Source of the DNA: an uncultured Verrucomicrobiales bacterium
Lineage (GTDB): Bacteria; Verrucomicrobiota; Verrucomicrobiae; Limisphaerales; CANJSG01
Length of the DNA: 12,939 bases
Assembly: GCA_946480965.1 (NCBI GenBank)
Contig: CAMLMI010000109.1
Location: 1 to 12,939 of the forward strand
Direction of reading: 5' to 3'
Part shown: positions 1 through 4,930 of the stretch, piece by piece
Layout: each line of letters starts with the position of its first letter
Numbering within the stretch: the first letter of the stretch is position 1
Program-made: the position numbers and the translations under genes
Notes under the pieces: model-generated
Told to the model about the DNA's origin: nothing
Database searches by the model: none
What the model saw: the letters and a program-made list of their open reading frames with translations, nothing else

Positions 1-39
1 TTTGGTGTCGAAGGTTCCGAGAACGGCGATGGTGGGCAT
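1..39 (-). CDS. Tm-1-like ATP-binding / UPF0261 family protein, N-terminal fragment (runs off the window)
   Basis: Only the first 13 codons are present, read leftward from an ATG at 39-37. They give MPTIAVLGTFDTK, which closely matches the characteristic start of UPF0261/Tm-1-like proteins, where the first beta strand is followed by a G-T-x-D-T-K motif. In the family this strand and loop belong to an N-terminal Rossmann-like, nucleotide-binding domain. The biochemical function in bacteria is not established. Support from context: a phosphoenolpyruvate-hydrolase-family TIM barrel is encoded upstream on the same strand (1928-1044), and these two families are regular neighbours and are fused in plant Tm-1. 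No Shine-Dalgarno sequence precedes the ATG. The short read-through limits certainty, but the motif and the partner gene agree. Confidence 0.72.
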   Translation of the reverse strand, partial: MPTIAVLGTFDTK

Positions 40-101
40 GGCGAGGGAGGGAGTGGAGTGGTGGAGAAATGGAGTTCTGGAGAGATGGGAACCTACGAGA
101 G

Positions 102-434
102 CTATGAATCCCTCATGGCAGAAGGAATGCCGAATTCTTTGAGGATGGGGGCAACTCCGCCGTCTAGAAGCTGCGTTTCCTGTTGTCGAAGATGCTCCAG
201 TGTTTCCGGGGAGGCGCGGTGTTTGCCGGGTTCGCTCAGAGCGGCGATGCGGGCGTGAAGGGCTTTCAAACGGGTCTTCAAAACGCGTTCAGCCAATTGT
301 TGGATGGCTTGGGTTGCCTTGTCGGGCGTCGGTGACTGGGCGTGCGTTTGCACGGCCTTTCTCAAGGACTCTTCGGCGTCCTGCACCTTGGTTTCGTGCG
401 TCAGTCCCGTGAATTGTCCCGCCCATTGAGCCAT
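102..434 (-). CDS. Small helical hypothetical protein (110 aa; frame stays open to an ATG at 494)
   Basis: I do not recognise this protein. The open frame runs from an ATG at 494 (130 aa) to a TAG at 104-102. The first ten or so residues of that version are encoded by the hairpin repeat at 475-569, so I prefer the internal ATG at 434-432, giving a 110-residue protein that begins MAQWAGQFTG. The rest is rich in Ala, Gln, Glu, Lys and Leu and predicts as nearly continuous amphipathic helix, roughly residues 15-50 and 60-90 of the short form. It has no signal peptide, membrane segment or catalytic motif that I can see. It ends 62 bp before the Tm-1-like start on the same strand, so co-transcription is plausible. 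GC is about 59%, lower than in the TIM-barrel gene. It could be an orphan lineage gene or a fragment left by repeat insertion. Confidence 0.45.
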   Translation of the reverse strand: MAQWAGQFTGLTHETKVQDAEESLRKAVQTHAQSPTPDKATQAIQQLAERVLKTRLKALHARIAALSEPGKHRASPETLEHLRQQETQLLDGGVAPILKEFGIPSAMRDS

Positions 435-474
435 AAGTGGAGTTATCGGATTGGTGTCCGGGTTTTGGCGAGGC

Positions 475-569
475 TCAGCCTGAAAGGCTGACATCCATTA
501 GCCGGGGGTGTCGTCGCGCTGCGCGCTCCTCAACCCCCCCGGCTAATGGATGCCAACCCTTCGGGTTGG
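475..569. repeat. Three-hairpin REP/MITE-like palindromic repeat
   Basis: Three adjacent inverted repeats abut one another. (a) tcagcc-tgaaa-ggctga at 475-491, a 6-bp stem. (b) A perfect 17-bp inverted repeat, catccattagccggggg at 492-508 against cccccggctaatggatg at 536-552, with a 27-nt loop containing GCGCTGCGC. (c) ccaaccc-ttc-gggttgg at 553-569, a 7-bp stem with a 3-nt loop. The arrangement of one large palindrome flanked by two small hairpins resembles dispersed REP/REPIN-type elements that are mobilised in trans by RAYT (TnpA-REP) transposases. No transposase is encoded here. The perfect arms suggest recent insertion or maintained structure. That it is repeated elsewhere in the genome is inference, since only one copy lies in this window. 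Confidence 0.7.
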
Positions 570-632
570 TGATTATGAGCGGCAGAAGGCATTTAGATTG
601 GGCCAATCATTGAATGCACCCAGGCGAAGGCT

Positions 633-1004
633 TCAACGGGTGACTCTAGTTGCGTGCACTCCTTCAAAATGGCGTTTGAGGTCAACGTCATCTGTTGAGG
701 AGACCAAACTCTTCAAATGACTGGAGACGGTTTCTGAACGGTTGGTCGAAATCCACAGATCAATGGAGTCGCAGATGTGATGAAGCCTGCGGTGCGATGC
801 GATTGGCCACAACGACAGCATCAGGCAACAGGCGGTGTCGGTGTGATGTTGTGCCAGTTCTTCGAGAGACCGCATGACGTCTTCAATCATGCGGTCCTCG
901 TCGCTGGGGCTCGAAGAACGGCCTTCGAGCATCCATCTAATGACAATTGATCCGCCATCCTTAGCGAAGGCCTCCGCCAGCTGGTTGGCTTGATCCGATG
1001 TCAT
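633..1004 (-). CDS. Hypothetical protein, 123 aa, lower GC than neighbours
   Basis: I do not recognise this protein. It is a full ORF with ATG at 1004-1002 and TGA at 635-633. The start lies 39 bp after the stop of the TIM-barrel gene on the same strand, so it is probably co-transcribed with it. The sequence looks soluble and mostly helical: an N-terminal amphipathic stretch (residues 4-15), an acidic linker around residues 30-42 (SSSPSDEDR), and a middle with Cys59-Cys60 and Cys78. There is no signal peptide or transmembrane helix. GC is about 54% (194 of 360 bases in 661-1020), clearly below roughly 68% in the adjacent TIM-barrel gene. A weak purine run (GGAAGGG) sits about 7 nt before the ATG, which the other genes here do not have. 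Both traits suggest separate acquisition. Size and helicity could fit an immunity or adaptor protein, but nothing shows this. Confidence 0.55.
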   Translation of the reverse strand: MTSDQANQLAEAFAKDGGSIVIRWMLEGRSSSPSDEDRMIEDVMRSLEELAQHHTDTACCLMLSLWPIASHRRLHHICDSIDLWISTNRSETVSSHLKSLVSSTDDVDLKRHFEGVHATRVTR

Positions 1005-1043
1005 TGGCTGCCCTTCCGGTTTCTTCGGATTGGTCGAGTCAGC

Positions 1044-1928
1044 TCAGAACGCCGGGAACTTGCTCGCGGCGGGCGCGGGCAGGGCCTTGAACTTCTTGGT
1101 GAGGTTCGTGAGGGATTCTTCGACGCCCATGCGTTCGAGCGAGCTGGCGCCGACGAAGCCGACGCAGTCGGTGTTCTTGATCACGCGGTCGGCGTCGTCC
1201 GGGGTGTTGATCGGGCCGCCGTGGCAGAGGAAGAAGATGTCCTTCCGCACGGTGCGGGCGGCGTCGATGATCTCCTGGGTGCGCTTGAGGGTGTGTTCCC
1301 AGCTCACGACCGCGCCGGTGACGCCGATGGAGCCGCCGACGGTGGTGCCGACGTGGGCGATGATCGCGTCGGCGCCGGCCTTGGCCATCTCGATGGCTTC
1401 GGCGGGAGAGCCGACGTAGACAATGGAGAAGAGGTCCATGCGGCGGGCGAGGGCGACCATTTCATACTCCTTCTTCACGCTCATGCCGGTCTCTTCCAGC
1501 ACGCCGCGGAAGTGACCGTCCACGATGGTGTGGGTGGGGAAGTTGTTCACGCCGGAGAAGCCCATTTCCTTCACCTTGCCGAGCCAGTGCCACATGCGGC
1601 GGCGGGGATCGGTGGCGTGGACGCCGCAGATGACGGGGACTTCCTCGACGACGGGGAGCACCTCGTATTCGCCGATCTCCATGGCGATGGCGTTGGCGTC
1701 GCCGTAGGCCATCATGCCGGCGGTGGAGCCGTGGCCCATCATGCGGAAGCGGCCGGAATTGTAGATGATGATGAGGTCGGCGCCGCCCTTCTCGATGAAC
1801 TTGGCGGAGATGCCGGTGCCGGCGCCGGCGGCGATGATGGGCTGGTTCTTCTTGAGCGTCTCGCGGAGGCGTTCGACGACTTCGAGGCGGGTGTAGGGGT
1901 TTCCTTTTCCGGTCCAGGGATTGGGCAT
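1044..1928 (-). CDS. Phosphoenolpyruvate hydrolase family TIM-barrel protein (Tm-1 C-terminal-half homologue)
   Basis: The product has 294 residues, the usual length for the PEP_hydrolase (TIM-barrel signal transduction) family, which is related to phosphoenolpyruvate mutase-like barrels. Recognisable landmarks are the strand-loop IIAAGAGTGISAKF (31-44) typical of the family, GGADLIIIYNSGRFRMMG (48-65), VICGVHATDP (99-108), GFSGVNNFPT (123-132) and the late barrel strand IFFLCHGGPI (231-240) followed by a G-F-V-G-A-S-S loop near 267-273. No signal peptide or membrane helix is seen, so it is cytosolic. The true substrate is not known for most members; the family name comes from limited biochemical work. 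The partner is normally a UPF0261/Tm-1-like protein, and one begins about 1 kb downstream at position 39. The start is the only ATG giving the conserved N-terminus (MPNPWTGKGNPY); no Shine-Dalgarno is present. Confidence 0.9.
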   Translation of the reverse strand: MPNPWTGKGNPYTRLEVVERLRETLKKNQPIIAAGAGTGISAKFIEKGGADLIIIYNSGRFRMMGHGSTAGMMAYGDANAIAMEIGEYEVLPVVEEVPVICGVHATDPRRRMWHWLGKVKEMGFSGVNNFPTHTIVDGHFRGVLEETGMSVKKEYEMVALARRMDLFSIVYVGSPAEAIEMAKAGADAIIAHVGTTVGGSIGVTGAVVSWEHTLKRTQEIIDAARTVRKDIFFLCHGGPINTPDDADRVIKNTDCVGFVGASSLERMGVEESLTNLTKKFKALPAPAASKFPAF

Positions 1929-1992
1929 GGGATCAGTGGGGGTTGGGTTTGGTTAAGAAATGACGGGAGCGAAATGGTCGCGGTTTCTAGGT

Positions 1993-2078
1993 CTTAATCT
2001 TGTTCTTAATCTCAATCTTCATCTGGGAAGGGAGGGATTGAGATGGAGGGAAAGATTAAGATCAGGATTATGATTAAG
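1993..2078. repeat. CTTAATC/GATTAAG inverted repeat cluster between the Dabb and TIM-barrel genes
   Basis: The heptamer CTTAATC occurs at 1993-1999 and 2005-2011, and its complement GATTAAG at 2054-2060 and 2072-2078. Inside these, atctcaatc (2009-2017) pairs perfectly with gattgagat (2036-2044), a 9-bp stem with an 18-nt loop. The stop codon of the Dabb gene (2076-2074) lies inside the last copy. The region is visibly AT-richer than its surroundings. No T-tract directly follows the stem on either strand, so it is a weak terminator candidate. It looks more like a dispersed spacer repeat. Confidence 0.5.
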
Positions 2079-2394
2079 GGGCGTCTGCGACGCGGAATTC
2101 GTGGTCCATGACGATGAAGCGTTCCAGCTTGGGCACGACGAATTGGACGGCGGCCTGGTGGACGGGATGGGGCAGGTAGGCGTCACGGGCGGCGACGCTC
2201 TCGAAGGTCATGCACCGGCAGTGGGTGAAGCCGTCGGCGAGGCCTTCGGTGCTGGCGTCAGGACCCCAGGTGAACTCGAGGATGCCGGGGATCTCGCGCT
2301 GGAAATTCTCCATCGTCCGCCAGACGGCGGCGATCTCGTCGGGCATGATCTCGGGCTTGAATTTGAAGAAGCCCAGGTGGCGGAGGCGTTTCAT
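2074..2394 (-). CDS. Dabb (stress-responsive A/B barrel) domain protein
   Basis: The product has 106 residues, the size of a single dimeric alpha+beta ferredoxin-like barrel of the Dabb family. The first strand RHLGFFKFKPE (5-15) has the conserved His6 and the family's F-K-F/W-K-pattern. A helix follows (EIAAVWRTMENFQ, 20-32), then the strand EFTWGPD (39-45) and the signature C-terminal block DAYLPHPVHQAAV..VPKLERFIVMDHE (about 71-99). Family members include plant stress proteins, a plant polyketide cyclase (olivetolic acid cyclase) and many bacterial proteins of unknown role, so no reaction can be assigned. It is cytosolic. It lies 145 bp upstream of the TIM-barrel gene on the same strand and 144 bp downstream of the antiporter gene. 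Co-transcription with the TIM barrel is possible, but the CTTAATC repeat lies between them. Confidence 0.88.
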   Translation of the reverse strand: MKRLRHLGFFKFKPEIMPDEIAAVWRTMENFQREIPGILEFTWGPDASTEGLADGFTHCRCMTFESVAARDAYLPHPVHQAAVQFVVPKLERFIVMDHEFRVADAP

Positions 2395-2508
2395 CGCGAT
2401 CAGTTGATTTTGGTGCGGGGCGAATCAACCACGCCGGGCGTTGGCTGGGAACGGGAAGGATGCACCAGCGACCGACATTTTTGCACGTGGGGATGGGATG
2501 ACTGATGG

Positions 2509-2533
2509 CGGATGCCGGAGACCGGATGCCGGA
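2509..2533. repeat. Short tandem direct repeat cggatgccgga x2
   Basis: The 11-mer cggatgccgga occurs at 2509-2519 and again at 2523-2533 (14-bp period), directly after the antiporter stop codon in the sense of transcription. The 144-bp gap (2395-2538) shows nothing else clear: no gene and no convincing hairpin plus T-run terminator. Confidence 0.4.
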
Positions 2534-2538
2534 TGGGG

Positions 2539-4857
2539 TCAGTCCTTGGGGCTGGCGGTGCTGGCGGTTTGCTCGAACCAGGCGCGGCAGTCCTGGATGC
2601 GGTCGTGGGTGCCGAGGAGGAGGACGTGGTCGCCGCCGAGGATGGTGTCCTTGCCGGCGGGGAGGACGTGGCGTTCCTGGCCGCGGCGGATGCCGCAGAC
2701 CTGGACGCCGAAGCGGCGGATGAGGTCGAGTTCGAGGAGCGATTTGCCCGCGTGGGCGCTGTCGGCGGGGACGCGGATGGTCTCGTTGGTGAGTTCGCTG
2801 AAGGACTGGCCGACGGGGGTGTTGGAGACGGCTCCGGTGAGGATGCGCTCGGCTTCGGCGAGCTGTTCGGGCGTGCCGAGGAGCAGGAGGCGGTCGCCGG
2901 GGTAGAGGCGTTCGTCGGCGGAGGGGTTGCTGAGGGTGAAGCCCCGGCGATCGATCCCGACGATGGAGCAGCCGGTGCGGCGGCGGAGATTGATCTCGCG
3001 GATGGCGCGGCCGGCGTGCTCGGTCTGGTCGGGCAGGGTGGCTTCGTCGATGTCGAGGCTCCATTCCTCCGGCCGGTCGAGGATGGAGAGGGACATGCCG
3101 GCGGCCTGGGCAGGGCTGGCGGCGGTCTTGAGCTGGACGCCGAGTTCGCGCTCGATGCGGCTGTGCCACTTGACGAGCCGGCCGGAGAAGAAGGTGGCGA
3201 CGACGCCGAGGAAGACGGCGACGAGGAAGACGCGGCCGGGCGGGGCGCCGGAGACGGGCAGGAGGCCGAGGAGCCAGACCAGCAGGAGGACGATGACGAC
3301 GCTCTTGAGGCTGGTTTCGACGAGCGGGCGGAGGGTTTCCCTGCGGGGATGCTGGCGGGTGGAGCCGTCAGCGAGGATCATGACGACGGCCTCGACGTTG
3401 CGCCACAGGGCGATGAGGGGGCCGAGCAGGACGACGCCGAAGGCGATCCAGAAGACGATCGGCAGGCCGTTGGGGAACGGCCAGTCGGGAGTGAGCCAGC
3501 GTTCGAGGCGGGCATAGACGGGCTTCCAGAAGACGAGGAGCGCGCTGAGGAAGAGCAGGTGCAGGGCGATCTGGGCCAAGCGCGGTCCGACGAAACGCCA
3601 CATCTGGCTGCTGCTGCCGCGGTCCTGGAGCTTGCCGAGCCAGCTCCGGTAGAAGTCCAGGGCGTCGCGCAGGAACTTCGGCTTCCGGTCGGCCAACCAG
3701 TTGGCCCAGGGCTCGGCGCGGCGGGTGACGACGGGCGCGGCGAGGGAGGTGGTCAAGCAGATGCCCACGGCGACGGCGTAGAACGATTCCGGGACGACGC
3801 CGGCCGAGACGCCCATCTGCGCCATGATGAAGGAGAACTCGCCGATGGGGGTGAGCGAGAAGCCGGCCCGGAGCGCTTCCCGGTCGGAGTTGCCCACGGC
3901 CATCAGCCCGACGGCGCAGGCCAACGGGCGGACGACCAGCACGAGCGCGGTGACACCGAGGATGAGCGGCCACGCGGTCGGGAGCAGCTTCACGTCCACG
4001 AGCATCCCGATGGCGACGAAGAAGACCGCGCCGAAGATCTGCCGCAGCGCCTCGAAGCCGCGCTCGATCTCCGGCTTGTAGCGGGTGCCGGCGACGATGG
4101 CGCCGAGGACGAAGGCGCTGAGCGCGGTGGAATAGCCGGCCTTCGCGGCCAGCCAGGCCAGGGCGAAGAGCAGCCCGGCGAGGAGCAGAGTGCGGAGCTC
4201 GACCGCGCCCTCGCGGCTGAGATGGCGCAGCAGCTTCGGCACGATCATCACGGACAGGAAGAGCAGGAAGACGATGAACGCGCCGAGCTTGCCGAGCGTG
4301 GCCCAGATGGACGCACCGCCGGCGGCGCCGCCGAACTCGATGACCGAGGTCAGCACCGTCAGCATGACCACGGCGACGACGTCCTCCAGCACGGTGATGC
4401 CGAGGGCGAGCTGGCCGGAACGTTCGTGGGAGGCGTTCAGTTCCTCCAGCACCTTGGCGATGATCGCGGAGCTGGAGACCATGAGCATCGCGGCGAGGAA
4501 GAGGCTCTGCGTGGCGGACCAGCCGAGAGCCGCGCCGAAGAACTGGGCGGCGTTGAGCACCAGCACCGCACCGATGGCGGTGGCCACTGCGACGGACATT
4601 CCGAGACGCTGAAGGCGACCAAGGCTGAGGCCCATGCCGATGGAGAAGATGAGGAAGACGAGGCCGAACTGCGCGAGCATTTCGACCCGGGCCTTGTCTT
4701 CGACGAGCTGGAACGGCGGCGTGTGCGGGCCGATGATGATGCCCGCCGCCAAGTAGCCGACCACGACGGAGAGCCCGATTTTCCGGCAGATCCAGCCGGC
4801 CGCGCCCGCCACCATCATCACCACCGCGAGATCCCTGATGAAACCTAGTCCGTCCAC
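2539..4857 (-). CDS. CPA2-family cation:proton antiporter with extra membrane block and two RCK_C domains
   Basis: The product is a 772-residue inner-membrane protein. Residues 5-380 form the Na+/H+ exchanger (CPA2, KefB/KefC/GerN-like) core: the N-terminal GYLAAGIIIGP (34-44), FSIGMGLSL (71-79), the ion-site region GITVLEDVVAVVML (153-166, with Glu158-Asp159), and the hallmark TPIGEFSFIMAQ (336-347). A second hydrophobic block at about 425-560 holds roughly four more helices. The C-terminus carries two RCK_C (TrkA_C) domains at about 595-675 and 690-765, each with the strand pattern ending in L.PGDRLLLLG or I.GGDHVLLLG. The RCK_N Rossmann domain present in KefC is absent. The expected role is K+ or Na+ efflux in exchange for protons, gated by a small ligand on RCK_C. 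The start is a GTG at 4857-4855; an in-frame TAG lies 12 bp upstream, and I see no earlier start. It follows the lipoprotein gene by 73 bp. Confidence 0.92.
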   Translation of the reverse strand: MDGLGFIRDLAVVMMVAGAAGWICRKIGLSVVVGYLAAGIIIGPHTPPFQLVEDKARVEMLAQFGLVFLIFSIGMGLSLGRLQRLGMSVAVATAIGAVLVLNAAQFFGAALGWSATQSLFLAAMLMVSSSAIIAKVLEELNASHERSGQLALGITVLEDVVAVVMLTVLTSVIEFGGAAGGASIWATLGKLGAFIVFLLFLSVMIVPKLLRHLSREGAVELRTLLLAGLLFALAWLAAKAGYSTALSAFVLGAIVAGTRYKPEIERGFEALRQIFGAVFFVAIGMLVDVKLLPTAWPLILGVTALVLVVRPLACAVGLMAVGNSDREALRAGFSLTPIGEFSFIMAQMGVSAGVVPESFYAVAVGICLTTSLAAPVVTRRAEPWANWLADRKPKFLRDALDFYRSWLGKLQDRGSSSQMWRFVGPRLAQIALHLLFLSALLVFWKPVYARLERWLTPDWPFPNGLPIVFWIAFGVVLLGPLIALWRNVEAVVMILADGSTRQHPRRETLRPLVETSLKSVVIVLLLVWLLGLLPVSGAPPGRVFLVAVFLGVVATFFSGRLVKWHSRIERELGVQLKTAASPAQAAGMSLSILDRPEEWSLDIDEATLPDQTEHAGRAIREINLRRRTGCSIVGIDRRGFTLSNPSADERLYPGDRLLLLGTPEQLAEAERILTGAVSNTPVGQSFSELTNETIRVPADSAHAGKSLLELDLIRRFGVQVCGIRRGQERHVLPAGKDTILGGDHVLLLGTHDRIQDCRAWFEQTASTASPKD

Positions 4858-4902
4858 CGGGCAAGGCTAGGGGACGGAGCGCGGCGAAGGGAAGCGTCGC
4901 CC

Positions 4903-4930
4903 AAAAAACTTGGCGGCTTCCGGCGACCGC
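4903..4930 (-). terminator. Possible intrinsic terminator after the DUF6600 gene
   Basis: Read leftward, directly after the TAA of the lipoprotein gene (4933-4931), GCGGT (4930-4926) can pair with GCCGC (4917-4913) around an 8-nt loop. Four nucleotides later comes TTTTTT (4908-4903). The stem is short (5 bp, one G-T pair) and alternative pairings exist (GTCGCC with GGCGAC across the T-run), so this may be partial termination or none. If real, it separates the lipoprotein from the antiporter gene. Confidence 0.35.

Noticed and set aside
475..569. CRISPR repeat or attachment site
   Set aside because: There is only one copy, no spacers, and no integrase or tRNA gene nearby; the structure is palindromic throughout.
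990..1997. A 335-residue plus-strand frame opposite the TIM-barrel gene
   Set aside because: The composition (Gly, Ala, Val, Asp, His) is typical of a complement frame, and the minus strand carries conserved family motifs.
2512..4848. A 778-residue open frame on the plus strand opposite the antiporter gene
   Set aside because: It is almost exactly the shadow of the antiporter. The product is a featureless run of Ala, Gly, Glu, Asp and Arg as expected from the complement of GC-rich codons, while the opposite strand gives clear membrane and RCK_C motifs.
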